DNA of 64,000 nt from Serripes groenlandicus (GCA_031761405.1 JASEVX010000007.1:57481914-57545913), one strand, 5' to 3'; positions 52,076-61,902 are shown, counted from the first letter of the stretch. The notes: a model not told the origin generated them from the letters alone. Numbers and translations: made by a program.

Positions 52076-52185
52076 ACGCTAAATGTCGCAAAATCTTCTA
52101 ACGTTATATGTCGCATCTGTAACGCCAAATGTCGCACAAAATTGTACTGCCACTATATGTCGCAACATCAACGCTAAATGTCGCA
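52076..52185. repeat. Cluster of AACGCTAAATGTCGCA motifs
   Basis: Five forward copies (AACGCTAAATGTCGCA, AACGTTATATGTCGCA, AACGCCAAATGTCGCA, CCACTATATGTCGCA, AACGCTAAATGTCGCA) at 21-28-bp spacing. One inverted copy, TGCGACATATAGT, lies at about 52299. Confidence 0.85.
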
Positions 52186-52324
52186 CTCTTTTATAAGCAC
52201 TCTTTTGTAGTATTACTGTTTCACAATGTACATATTACAATGTTTCATCTGACTCTGTCCCTTCTTTTTTTAGTTATGGCTCCTGAGGTAGTCATTTTTT
52301 GCGACATATAGTAAAAATATATAT

Positions 52325-52400
52325 GCACTCTCGTACTATCGATATGGATTCGCACTCTTACGATAAGGACTCTCACACAAGCGATATGCACTCTTGTATC
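52325..52400. repeat. Short repeats of GCACTCTTRY type
   Basis: CACTCTCGTACTATCGATAT, CGCACTCTTACGATAAGG, ACTCTCACACAAGCGATATG and CACTCTTGTATCCG form four loosely related units of about 17-20 bp. Confidence 0.6.
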
Positions 52401-52424
52401 CGAAAGTTTTTGGCCAATTTTCAA

Positions 52425-52640
52425 TTCTTTTTGTAGAAATGTTCATTGGGAGACCATCTATCAGATTCCTCCAAGCCATGTTGATTGGTCGAAAAACATG
52501 GCCGCCAGGGGGGCAGGGCTATTTGGCCTTATATGGCTATAGTGAAAACTTGAAAAATCTCTTGTTAAGCAGGAAGCTTTTTAGTAAGATTTTAGAAAAC
52601 CCTTGGTCAATGGTGATTTTTTTTGTAACAAAAATTATTA
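52425..52640 (+). repeat. Dispersed-repeat-like segment (GGCCGCCAGGGGGGCAGGGC)
   Basis: CATGGCCGCCAGGGGGGCAG, CCTTATATGGCTATAGTGAA, AACTTGAAAAATCTCTTGTT. I recall very similar segments being common in other marine invertebrate genomes; this is memory and only one copy exists here. The 87-codon frame through it is probably not a gene. Confidence 0.35.
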
Positions 52641-53233
52641 AATACTTAGATGAGTGAGTCGGGGCCATAATGGTTATCCATTTGTTTTACATGTCTTTTG
52701 AAACTTGGACATTAAATATAATATTCACATGTATGTCTCATGATTTATTTTTATAGACAACTAAAGTGGCATTTAATTTTAACGGATGCGTCATTTATTC
52801 TTTTACCCGAAGTTGTAATATTTATAAACAATGCATAGTTTATAAATCGCACATCTATGCAAAGGCAAATGTTTGAACAGTTTTATGTACCCAAACAAAT
52901 TCAGTGCCTTCAGCGCTTTGATTATGTAGAGGTCTTCACAAAGCTCACGACTCTAATAAAACATCGGATCAGATAAAATATCAAGGTATTTAGTGTTATG
53001 GTGTGAATACAATTCAAAAGTTGTACATGTATATATAGTACATACGTAGGATGGGCAACACAAAATATACTGTACAATAGTAAAGTACACTTTTACTAAA
53101 AGCTTTCCCTTTCAAATTGTTGTTTTATTCTTTGAAGTTAAAACACTAAATGACCACACAAGAAGAAAAACCCCATTAATGTCAATATGGCTCAATAATA
53201 ACATATCACATACTGGTATATGGACGTTTCCCT
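52641..53233. other. AT-rich unique stretch, nothing recognised
   Basis: No recognised features. Confidence 0.4.
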
Positions 53234-53325
53234 TGTCCCTTTCCTTAATACAGACAACTTTAGATATCGAACACATTTTCACACACAGTTTTAAAATCTC
53301 CATCAAAATAATACTTCATATTTTT
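53234..53325. mobile_element. Family A left-half fragment
   Basis: TCCCTTTCCTTAATACAGAC and AAAATCTCCATCAAAATAAT. Heavily decayed. Confidence 0.45.
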
Positions 53326-53451
53326 CCAGCGGATTTTTCAAGGCGCTGAGACGAGTCTTAATTGTCCTCTTAGGCAAACAATAGAAGAGCGTTTGGGCAT
53401 AGACCTTTACAATATCAAATTTTGAATGGGAACATATGACAGATGTTCACT

Positions 53452-53730
53452 TGATTCATTGATGGATTGGGGTTTAACGCCGTTTTTAACAATTTATCAG
53501 TCATATCCATAATCACGGCGGCCACTTGACCTATACCCATGTGTTTCCTGGCTTTCTCATACCAGTACTCCAAACAACAGACTTCTCAAGCAACTGGCTG
53601 CTTTTTCCCACATGTCACAGTGACTTTTGTCAAACGTCGGAAAGTATGCTGGCTAAGCTGAGCTTCGAACTCACAACCCCTGGATTTACAGCCCGGCAGC
53701 GTCGTTACTGACTGAACAAATGGGGCTCGG
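53452..53730 (-). mobile_element. Family F tRNA-derived SINE, nearly full length, reverse strand
   Basis: The minus strand reads CCGAGCCCCATTTGTTCAGT, CGTTTGACAAAAGTCACTGT in the body and GTGAGTTCGAAGCTCAGC in the box B region. Tail remnant TTGATTCATTGATGGATTGG. Confidence 0.85.
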
Positions 53731-53808
53731 TAAATTTTACAAGAATGAAAACATTTTGTCGAGGATTAAATTGCTCACAGAGATCGTTGAGTGTTGCTAA
53801 ATATATAT

Positions 53809-53961
53809 AGGATCCATCATGAGTTTTCTTTGGAGATCAAGATTTCTTAAATGAGTCTAGAAAAAGACGGTTATTAACCGAGCCTCTTGGCGAGGTTAAT
53901 AACTCTCTTTTTCGAGACGAATTTAAGAAATCTTCTCCAAAGTAAAACGAGTGATGGATTC
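53809..53961. mobile_element. Foldback element
   Basis: Arms GATCCATCATGAGTTTTCTT / TTGGAGATCAAGATTTCTTA and AATTTAAGAAATCTTCTCCA / AAGTAAAACGAGTGATGGAT. Inner arms GGTTATTAACC and GGTTAATAAC flank the loop GAGCCTCTTGGCGA. Nearly complete palindrome of about 150 bp. Confidence 0.85.
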
Positions 53962-54418
53962 TTTTTATCACCTAAACAGTGTGTTTTAATGAAAAATATT
54001 GACAACATCAAAACAAAGACCGAATAACATATTCTTCATAAGAACTTGTGATTCACCGCATAAAAAAGTAGTCCTCATCATTTTTGAATAAGAAGGAAAA
54101 AAACAACAATGTTTTAAACAATTAAGACTCGTTATTTATTCAAAATAACGTGTTATTGCATTTTTCAATGTGTAAAATTTAACAACTTAACAATAAACAT
54201 AATAAAGATAAAGGTCAAAATGACGTCATCAGTAGTCGCGTGTATGACGTGTATTTGATATCACACATGTTGGATATCGTTGTTCCGTGATTTGTTCTCA
54301 ACTTGAAAATAAGGGTTTTTATGTGATAAAATGTTTTCCCACCAACGTTTATCTATCATTGTTATAAATTATACAACACATCAAGGTGAAAATACAAAAA
54401 TAATCCAAATAAGGCTGA
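53962..54418. other. AT-rich unique stretch, nothing recognised
   Basis: No recognised features. Confidence 0.4.
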
Positions 54419-54630
54419 TTGAACTCTTTCAGCGACAATGAAAATATTGAGATTTTGCAAACAACACAGATGCAAGTGGGTCAGCTCGTTACGAGCTAAT
54501 TACATGAAATAAGTAAGCAGTGTTTGTCTTTAGTTATCAAAATATTCCAAAACTCATATACATGTAATATGAAAATATTGAGTCGCCCAATTTTGATCGA
54601 GGAAGAGACCATCGGCGCTGAAGAAGTTAA
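54419..54630. mobile_element. Family D MITE, full length, abutting family A
   Basis: TTGAACTCTTTCAGCGACAA to CGGCGCTGAAGAAGTTAA. Hairpin CAGCTCGTTACGAGCTAA. Its right TTAA (54627-54630) is also the left TTAA of the next element. Confidence 0.88.
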
Positions 54631-54857
54631 CCCTTTCCATCATACGACAATTCTGCAGAAGACGACTTTGAACGTATTTTGTCAAAACATAGAAAATCTC
54701 CATAATTGAGTGGATAAAACCTATGATAAAAAGTGGAAAACATTGTGGCAAAAGGAGAAATTGCACGTTTTGTGCAATTTCTTCTTTTGTCACTTTGTTT
54801 TCAAAAAGCCGTCTGCTGCTGAGGCGTCAGAAAGCGTCTATATGAGGGAAATGGTTA
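54627..54857. mobile_element. Family A MITE, full length, shares TTAA with family D
   Basis: TTAACCCTTTCCATCATACG to GAGGGAAATGGTTAA. Hairpin AATTGCACGTTTTGTGCAATT. Confidence 0.9.
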
Positions 54858-54986
54858 AACAATAAAGGTAAATACTATGATTATATAAATAGAAAGGCAT
54901 AATGAGCAAAACGAAAAAAAAAATAAGATCATGAAATAGTGCTAATCAAAACTTTATACTCTAAAAACTTTCTCTGTTCTCAGAAA

Positions 54987-55820
54987 TGAACTCTATGCTC
55001 CAAACGAGACTTCCAATTGGTCAGTTTCGAGAACAATTATGCTTTTGACCAATCAGATACTTGAACACAAATCCTGACTACAGCTTAAAGGTCACAATAC
55101 ATCAAATAAATTCCTTCTTTGTGTACATGTACCCCGACTAGTTGCAGTCCTCAATTGTCACACTTTCTAAGTGTTTCTCGTGTAGAACACCATATATCAT
55201 TGAAAATAGTTACCTCTTATCTTTAAAACAATCCATGCATTATGCAAGAAAGAATTCACCAGGCGAAACTTGTAACAGTCAAATCAATCATTTTCAGTGC
55301 ATCTTATACACATTTACAATGAATTTAAACTCAATGTCGTATATTCAATGCATTCTGGTGATGGTATACACTATATTCTACGCACATTTTTTGGTATGGA
55401 CTATTTCGTTGTAGATTAGCATGACAGCGGATGTATTTGGCGTAATTTGACCTAAACTGTTATAGTTTTGAAGCCTGGACTCACTTAAAGACCCGGATAA
55501 GGGAGACAATCCTAGCATTGATTTCTTGTACAAGCACTTTCAGGATGCTAGAAATGAGGTTTCTCGTGATTCAGGTTGTCAACCAATACTTAATATGATA
55601 AACATGGAAAATAACGATGAATTTCTGAACTCTTTCACATGTAGCGGAGGAAATACAAAGAAAAAAGCATTACTTCTGTAAGTAACGACAAATCACCAGG
55701 CTCCAAAACTATCAAACTGTTCTCTGTACACATAATTTGTGCTCAAGTATCTGATTGGCCAGAAGCAAATTCATTCTCGAAATTAACCAATCAAAAGTCT
55801 TATTTGGAACGTAGAGTTCA
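54987..55820. mobile_element. Family J element with long terminal inverted repeats
   Basis: The left arm 54987-55072 (TGAACTCTATGCTCCAAACG, AATCAGATACTTGAACACAA) is complemented by the right arm 55735-55820 (TTGTGCTCAAGTATCTGATT, TTGGAACGTAGAGTTCA). The core 55089-55467 is also found at 29.7-30.1 kb. It is about 0.83 kb with no transposase. TSDs were not resolved. Confidence 0.75.
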
Positions 55821-55923
55821 CTAAACATTTACAAAGTTGTGTACTTTCGGGCCCAGTCTTGATGAGATTGTAAATGAATATATAAAAACAAATCTCAAGA
55901 GGAAGTATTGCCTATTTATAAAT

Positions 55924-56122
55924 ATGCCTCTGCAGCAGACGGCTTTTTGAAAACATAGTGACAAAAAAAAAAATTGCACAAGATGTGCAATTTCTCCTTT
56001 TGCCACAATGTTTTCCACTTTTTGGCATAGGTTATCCATTCAATTATGGAGATTTTCTATTTTTTTACACAATACGTTCAAAGTCGTCTGCTGCAGAATT
56101 GTCGTATGAGGCAAAGGGTTAA
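55924..56122. mobile_element. Family A MITE, left terminus missing
   Basis: Starts at TGCCTCTGCAGCAGACGGCT. Hairpin AATTGCACAAGATGTGCAATT. Ends GAGGCAAAGGGTTAA. Confidence 0.87.
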
Positions 56123-56534
56123 GACTTATGGTGGAACCAGTAAAACCAACACCTAACCATGATTGCATCTTCGAGACAATGCCCAGGCCATGAAAAATAA
56201 CTCACCATTTTATGAAAACAACTGAATAGCTGTTTTAAATGTTTCAGACAAAAAGTAATTGCAGGATATATTTTATAACTTGAATTTTTGCGAGTTTCAA
56301 ATACATGTATTTAAATTCTCATTTCTTTTTACAAAAACAATGTGAAATAGTTGAAAATAATGCGGGAAAAATTTGAGAACCATTAAAGAGGGTAACTTAC
56401 ATGTATAAGATATATATGGTGGTAACATTTACGACAATTTGTGGTTGTCATGTGAAACATTAATATACAACCATAACAAAGAATGTGAAAATTGGCCATA
56501 ACAAAAAAACGTGTAAGTCTTGATTTTACATATT
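56123..56534. other. Unique stretch, nothing recognised
   Basis: No recognised features. Confidence 0.4.
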
Positions 56535-56668
56535 ACAGGCGTTGTGCGACGCCTCTGCAGCTTCCGATATTTGAAAAGATTGTGTGAAAATGATTGACTG
56601 TTTAAAACGGATATTCTGTTCTTTTCCCAAAATATTTTCAATACTCTACTTCCTATATTCTAATGGAT
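56535..56668. mobile_element. Family A fragment, very diverged
   Basis: GACGCCTCTGCAGCTTCCGA, AAAAGATTGTGTGAAAATGA and TTTTCCCAAAATATTTTCAA. Confidence 0.5.
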
Positions 56669-56684
56669 ACACATTTGTACTGAT

Positions 56685-56800
56685 ATCTTAAAGGCATTCT
56701 TTTGAGTACCCAGATCCAGAGACTAAAAACAAAACATTAATTAATGTTATTTTAGAATTCTGCCCGAACATAGGGTTTGAGTGTCATATAAGGTTTTTAG
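56685..56800. repeat. Family I element, disrupted
   Basis: ATTCTTTTGAGTACCCAGAT, then an AT-rich insert, then GAACATAGGGTTTGAGTGTC and ATATAAGG. The insert breaks the hairpin. Confidence 0.6.
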
Positions 56801-56935
56801 AATTAGAAAAGCCCCTAATCTAGAGCTCTGTCATGGTCACTTGTGCCTGTGGCGAGAAGACTGGTTTTGGTACTTACCCGGTATAATAACCGAACATATT
56901 GTGACCAGTTTTGGTGAAAATTATATATATGGAGT

Positions 56936-57066
56936 GTTCGATTGGAGTTTTATGCCGTTGTCAACGTTGTTTTCAGTTATACCACAGCGGCCTGTTCACC
57001 CAACTATGTGTTGCTTTGATCTATCGTACCAGTACTCCACACAACATACACTTAATTCCGCCTTTA
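56936..57066 (-). mobile_element. Family F SINE fragment, reverse strand, cut by family D
   Basis: GATTGGAGTTTTATGCCGTT, CAGTTATACCACAGCGGCCT, CGTACCAGTACTCCACACAA. Breaks exactly where the family D MITE begins, so the D insertion may have split it, but the head was not found on the far side. Confidence 0.75.
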
Positions 57067-57281
57067 TTAACCCTTTCAGCGCCGAATTGTTTAAAGTAGA
57101 CTCTTCCATGTTCAAACTCGGACAACTTTATTTTCATGTTATAGGATTTTTGGAATATTTTTTATAACTCACAGCCAAACGATGCAGATTTCAGGTGAGA
57201 CAGCTCGTCACGAGCTGACTCACCTGAAATCAGCATTGTTTGCAAAAAGCTCAATATTGCCTTTGGCGCTGAAAGGGTTAA
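57067..57281. mobile_element. Family D MITE, full length, TTAACCCTTTC variant
   Basis: TTAACCCTTTCAGCGCC to GGCGCTGAAAGGGTTAA, a perfect 17-bp terminal repeat. Hairpin CAGCTCGTCACGAGCTG. The first 11 bases equal those of family A. Confidence 0.9.
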
Positions 57282-57585
57282 TGTCCTGTTTACAAGTTCT
57301 CAACGTGCATTTCAGTCCACGTTGTGAGGTGCGTGATGCATGTGTATCGTGTATCGTGCATCTCAAACATTTTACATTTCGTGCATACCAAATAATATCT
57401 TCGTTTGTGGTATAAACATAGGCGGTATTTTTTTCTGGAAACGAAATGTATGTTTACGTTATGATTTGATTCAAATTACAAGGAAGAAATATTTTAATAA
57501 CGTTGCAAAATATGACAACTTGGCTACTAGTTCCTAGTTTAATGTGAAATTGATCATAAGGATTGTTTGGGATAGAGATTCGATG
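57282..57585. other. Unique stretch
   Basis: GTGTATCGTGTATCGTGCAT is a short direct repeat at about 57340. Nothing else recognised. Confidence 0.4.
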
Positions 57586-57808
57586 GTGTATATATACGCC
57601 GCTTTCAATAATTGTTCCGTTATATCACGGCGTTTCCTGGTGTAAGTTACCAGTACCACTGGTCGATTGATCCTGACACCAGCAAGTCAGTCGTAATGCT
57701 AATCCCGCAACCCTGAACGCCAATGAGGGCAGCCATTACTACCATTTTTTACAATCGTTCGTGTGACCCGGCCGTGGATCAAACCCGCGACCTTCCGCGC
57801 ACCCGTCA
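57586..57808 (-). mobile_element. Family H SINE, nearly full length, reverse strand
   Basis: TACGCCGCTTTCAATAATTG, TGATCCTGACACCAGCAAGT, CAGTCGTAATGCTAATCCCG, CAACCCTGAACGCCAATGAG and TGACCCGGCCGTGGATCAAA (complement of box B). Body unexpanded. Confidence 0.88.
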
Positions 57809-58355
57809 AATTTTATAAGAAGTCAATCACTGAATTGAACGAACGTATGTCAAGTTTAACAATAAGTACACACGACAAAGAATGGTACCCATTTGCATAC
57901 CTTCAAAGCCGTCATAAAGGTAATATTGTAGTTACTTGTATTGGATGTTGAACCACATTGCAAGTAGCATATGCTTCATACATTTAATTAGAACCACATT
58001 ATTAAATTTTTGGCCTGGGGCTTTAGCCCCTGGTCATAGTAGTAATACTATTTTTTCGGAGTTGGCAGCCTGCCAATTGCTGTTAGCACCAAACAACGCA
58101 TGAGAAACTGCGCGAGAAAAATAGTTCATCATGGATTCAACAAAACTGCATTTAAAAGGTTAGGATCTCTCCCGTAAATATCATTTTAATGTTGTTGAAA
58201 CATCAGTGAAAAAACTTAAGGCGTGAGAACTCCAATATAAGTTTAAGAAATGCTTTAGAAATTAATGCGCCGAGAGGTCAAATATGGACGCTTGTTAACA
58301 TTATTAACATTCGCGTAAAGGAACGGGAAAAAAAGAAAGAAGTCACGTGAAAATA
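57809..58355. other. Unique stretch
   Basis: Contains the palindromes CTGGGGCTTTAGCCCCTG (about 58014-58031) and TTGGCAGCCTGCCAA (about 58063-58077), otherwise nothing recognised. Confidence 0.4.
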
Positions 58356-58470
58356 CAGTGGCGGATTAACCGGGGGGCCGTAGGGCCCGTGCGTTGTAAT
58401 TAATGGTAAACAAAGAAAAAGCGTGTGAAATGTAGTGGCGGATTTAGCGGGGTTCCATAGGGCCCGTGCC
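58356..58470 (+). mobile_element. Two direct copies of a hAT-like terminus
   Basis: CAGTGGCGGATTAACCGGGG and TAGTGGCGGATTTAGCGGGG, each followed by TAGGGCCCGTGC, lie 77 bp apart. CAGTGGCGGAT is a common hAT-superfamily end. No opposite terminus or 8-bp duplication was found. Confidence 0.45.
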
Positions 58471-58538
58471 CGACCTCAAAACCACCTCACGAAAACAGTT
58501 CACGTGCGTCAGCACTGCAGTGCTTTTATTTATCATAT

Positions 58539-58803
58539 GAGCCGTCTCGCGACAAAAACTAACATTATGGACTCTGCGTAAGCATCGACCAGGATCAGCC
58601 CTAAGCATGCCGCGCAAGGTTTACCCGGACAGACACTTTTTCGCCTCCTGTGGATTTTTCTGATTCAGGAAATCATACTCTATACCTCTATTCCCCTAAG
58701 ACGGAATGTGTCGGCCCGGATCAGTCTGCGCGGACTGCGCAGGCTCATCTGGGTCGATACATTACGCAGAGGCAATACTGTTGGTTTCCTCGCGGGTCGG
58801 CTC
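58539..58803. mobile_element. Family E element, full length
   Basis: GAGCCGTCTCGCGACAAAAA to TTTCCTCGCGGGTCGGCTC. Hairpin GTCTGCGCGGACTGCGCAGG. Several 1-base indels break the overlapping frames. Confidence 0.88.
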
Positions 58804-59187
58804 AATTATCACAAATTTGGTATTGGAACAAACGCTCAAACGGTTTCTCTCCATGTGTCTAAATGAGCCCGTCCAGGAGGAAAGGGTACAAGTTGGTATT
58901 TCTGAACAGTGTAGACCCAGATCAGCTTTTACCTCTACGTCGTCTTATCAGAATTCACACACCACGTGGACCACGAGACGCTTTTTTAAACCAAAGCGTC
59001 TATAAGTAATGTGTTAACCGAGTAGATCTTGATCTTAAAAAGGCTAATCTAGATGTTGCACTGTTCACAAAAGCTAACGTGTACCATTCTCCGTGAACGT
59101 GTTTCCTATAGTTTCATGGTATCGTATATGAGTAGATATACGTAGATATTGTTTTTTCCCGGTATTTATAATAGCTCACTGTATATA
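58804..59187. other. Unique stretch, nothing recognised
   Basis: No recognised features. Confidence 0.4.
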
Positions 59188-59439
59188 TTAAACCCTTTTC
59201 CCCCCACTTTCGCACTTACAAAAAAATCTGCAGCAGGCGGATTTGAATAAATCTTGGTTTAAAATGTGGAAAACATTTTTTAAATGAAGGTGTTATTAAT
59301 AATAAGAGTAGAAAACATTGTGGCAATAGGATAAATTGCTTATTATGAGCAGTTGACTCCTTTTGCCATAATGTTTCCAAACGTCGTCTGCTATACAGAG
59401 ACGTATGGAAAGCGTCTGTATGTGGGGAAAAGGGGCTAT
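59188..59439. mobile_element. Family A MITE, full length, diverged
   Basis: TTAAACCCTTTTCCCCCCAC to GTGGGGAAAAGGGGCTA. Hairpin AATTGCTTATTATGAGCAGTT. Confidence 0.8.
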
Positions 59440-59529
59440 TCTAACAATAACTAGAAACCCGAGATACATCGAAGTATTTTTATGACCATCAACATATTTT
59501 CTTGATTTGTACTCGTACCATAATAAACC

Positions 59530-59705
59530 ACGTGTTTTATTCCGTTCCCACATATAATAATAGATCGGAGGCAGATATAGAAAAAACTTCATAGATTGAA
59601 ACTTAGATTTTTCAAGAACGATTAAAAAAAGACTTTGAAATTGCTCATTTTCCCCACAATATTGGTTAAAAGTCGTCTCTTTTTTTTTGGAACGGTTTAA
59701 TTCTT
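59530..59705. mobile_element. Family A MITE, very degraded
   Basis: TATTCCGTTCCCACATATAA, GAAATTGCTCATTTTCCCCA, AAAAGTCGTCTCTTT. Right end GAACGGTTTAA. Confidence 0.55.
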
Positions 59706-59794
59706 TAGGAATATATGTGTTTACCGCGGTCTTTTCTCACCTTATTCACCACAAAGCCGATTTTTTTTTTTAATCAAAGGCAGACAACATTTGA

Positions 59795-59966
59795 AACGTT
59801 TGTTTTATTTTGGTTTATACGCCGTTTTTCAACATTATTTTCCGTTATATCTAGGAATGTGCTTTGCTAAAGTGCACTCAACCATAACAGCCGCGACTGG
59901 GATCAAACCCGAGAATCCCGGGTTTTCAAATCCCCCCCCAACGCTTACCAATCGGCCACGGTAGAT
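59795..59966 (-). mobile_element. Family G tRNA-derived SINE, reverse strand
   Basis: The minus strand reads TACCGTGGCCGATTGGTAAG (box A-like) and CTCGGGTTTGATCCCAGTCG (box B-like), with the body ending in AAAAACGGCGTATAAACC. Same architecture as 31430-31612 but diverged. Confidence 0.65.
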
Positions 59967-60431
59967 TAAAACCATTGTATACAGATAATAAATGCTCGCA
60001 ACCAGTAAATATGCCTTTTTCCAAACTAATTGTGGGTTTTTTAAAAATGTTATTTAAAGTTTGCAGTCACAATGGTTTTTTAAAGAACTGAAAACTCTTA
60101 CAATATCATATTAAGAGATACGTTAAGATGCCGAAAGCATTTATTTAAAAAAAAAAAAAACCGTGAACATGTACTTACACTCTGTGAAAAAAAAAAAAAA
60201 ATGTGTGCACTCAGTTGTTGGTTTTTTTTTGTTGTTTTTTTGGTCTTTTGTTTTTTGGTAATTTTGAAATTCTATCATTATAAGCGGGAAAATTAAAAAA
60301 TGTGTTTGGAGTTTAACTTTAAAGCTTTTCCATGTGCATTGTTTTCTCTTGCATGTTTTTGAAAATGATGGCGAAGATCGACAAAGAATATTAATAAAAC
60401 AATAATTTATAAATACAAAGGGGTCGAAAAC
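59967..60431. other. Low-complexity A/T-rich stretch
   Basis: Long A, T and GTTTTTTT runs. No other features. Confidence 0.5.
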
Positions 60432-60725
60432 TCATTCTGTTACGTCGAAACCACATGGATGCAAAGCTCGAATTTTGGCTCGGCCATTCATTCCGTCCGA
60501 CGATTGAATCACTACATGGTAACTTGCAACCGTTCTTCTTCCACCAATGTGGTTAATGTCTCTGTGTAAAGGTAGCCAGTGATCCCAGAACAATATACAT
60601 ATAGTGTGGAGTACTGGTGGGTAGGCCACAGTGGAAACATTCGCGGTGATAAAAATTGACATTAAGTTACATACGGCGGCAAAACTTAAACAAATTAATG
60701 AATTTAACAACCCAGACAATACCAT
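60432..60725 (-). CDS. Small open frame with secretory-type N terminus, unidentified
   Basis: 97 codons on the minus strand in repeat-free DNA that is more GC-rich than its surroundings. The product starts MVLSGLLNSLICLSFAAVCN, a hydrophobic leader, with STVA-Y a possible signal-peptidase site near residue 34, and an NVS glycosylation sequon at about 29-31. The C-terminal half is balanced in composition (HRDINHIGGRRTVASYHVV; GRAKIRALHPCGFDVTE). GAC followed by GTAACA, three codons before the stop, could be a splice donor. No family recognised. It could be a first exon, a small secreted protein, or chance. Confidence 0.25.
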   Translation of the reverse strand: MVLSGLLNSLICLSFAAVCNLMSIFITANVSTVAYPPVLHTICILFWDHWLPLHRDINHIGGRRTVASYHVVIQSSDGMNGRAKIRALHPCGFDVTE

Positions 60726-60844
60726 TCTAGGAAATTCAGCAGGATAAGTAAGGGGCTAGAGTTTGCTTTGAGAACATTCGCCCCAAATAAAAGGGACGAG
60801 GGTTAGCCCTTACCTACATCAGGACTCTAGAAACTATTACTCTT

Positions 60845-61028
60845 CATTCCTGCCCACATGCACAAAATATGCAGCAAACGACTTGAAAACATCTAGGGTA
60901 AAAATGTATATATAAAAATCTCTATAGATGAAAGGTATAACAATTTTCTCTCTCTCATCTCTCCTCCTCTCTCTCCTCTCATCTCTTCTCTCTCTCTCTC
61001 CTCTCTCTCTCTCCTCTCCTCTCCTCTC

Positions 61029-61100
<72 letters not shown>

Positions 61101-61103
61101 CTC

Positions 61104-61136
<33 letters not shown>

Positions 61137-61172
61137 TCCTCTCTCTCTCTCTCTCTCCTCTCCTCTTCTCTC

Positions 61173-61218
<46 letters not shown>

Positions 61219-61369
61219 CCTCGTTCACGTGACATTTTATGTATTTGATTTATTTTATACATTAAGAGGACTTTGAAAGAAAAATAAGATTGAAATGAAT
61301 TGCTATAGTGTTACCCAATGTGGTCTGCAGCAGATGTTCCAACTAGGTATATATGAGGGAAAGGGTTAA
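60845..61369. mobile_element. Family A MITE carrying a CT-rich microsatellite
   Basis: Left part TCCTGCCCACATGCACAAAA with GCAGCAAACGACTTGAAAAC; right part TGGTCTGCAGCAGATG and GAGGGAAAGGGTTAA. The hairpin centre is replaced by about 275 bp of CT repeat. Confidence 0.78.
60944..61219 (+). repeat. (CT)n-rich microsatellite with (AC)n end
   Basis: About 255 bp consisting almost only of C and T (CTCTCT with CTC and CAT interruptions), followed by (AC)8. Frames of 106-111 codons on both strands are low-complexity artefacts (Ser/Leu or Arg/Glu only). Confidence 0.98.
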
Positions 61370-61689
61370 ACAGTTGGAGGGGGGATTAATTTTAATTTGC
61401 CCCTATCAATCCCCTGCTATATTATACAATATTTATAGAAACAATTTCAGCCTATTATTCAAAAAAACGCCGTAAAGCCCATTAAATCCTACATCTACAA
61501 AGAGGGAAATAAAAATTAAAGGCATGTGTGTTTAATAACTTTATAAAAAAAAAACAGCATCATAAAAAAACAAGTAGATCTATTGTAAGTGAATGCCTGT
61601 GTTTGCTATATAGGTAAAAGCAAATACATGCAGATCTAAGTACCTCAGTCGGGCGGGCGGATGAAATTCCTCACACCAGTGGTTGTGAA
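61370..61689. other. Unique stretch, nothing recognised
   Basis: No recognised features. Confidence 0.4.
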
Positions 61690-61902
61690 TTAACTCCCTT
61701 TCCCACATACATACGCTTTTTTGACGCCTCTGCAGAAGACGACTTTGGAAAACATGATGAGCAATTTCCCCCTTTGCTACAATGTATTCAACTATATTAA
61801 ATGGTAACTTTTCATTTAAAGATATATTTCCTATTTATAGTGTCTAGATCCTTCAAAGTCGTCTGCTGCAAATGTATCGTATTGAGATGTATCGTATGAG
61901 GG
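61690..61902. mobile_element. Family A MITE, joined head-to-tail with a second copy
   Basis: TTAACTCCCTTTCCCACATA left end, GCCTCTGCAGAAGACGACTT, GTCGTCTGCTGCAAATG. The right end GAGGGACATACAAC merges directly into the next copy's left terminus, omitting TTAA. Confidence 0.8.

Noticed and set aside
56781..57167. 128-codon forward frame
   Set aside because: It crosses a family I remnant, an F SINE fragment and a family D MITE; the frame is assembled from repeats.
60893..61248. Open frames of 106-111 codons on both strands
   Set aside because: They are translations of the CT microsatellite (Ser/Leu or Arg/Glu only).
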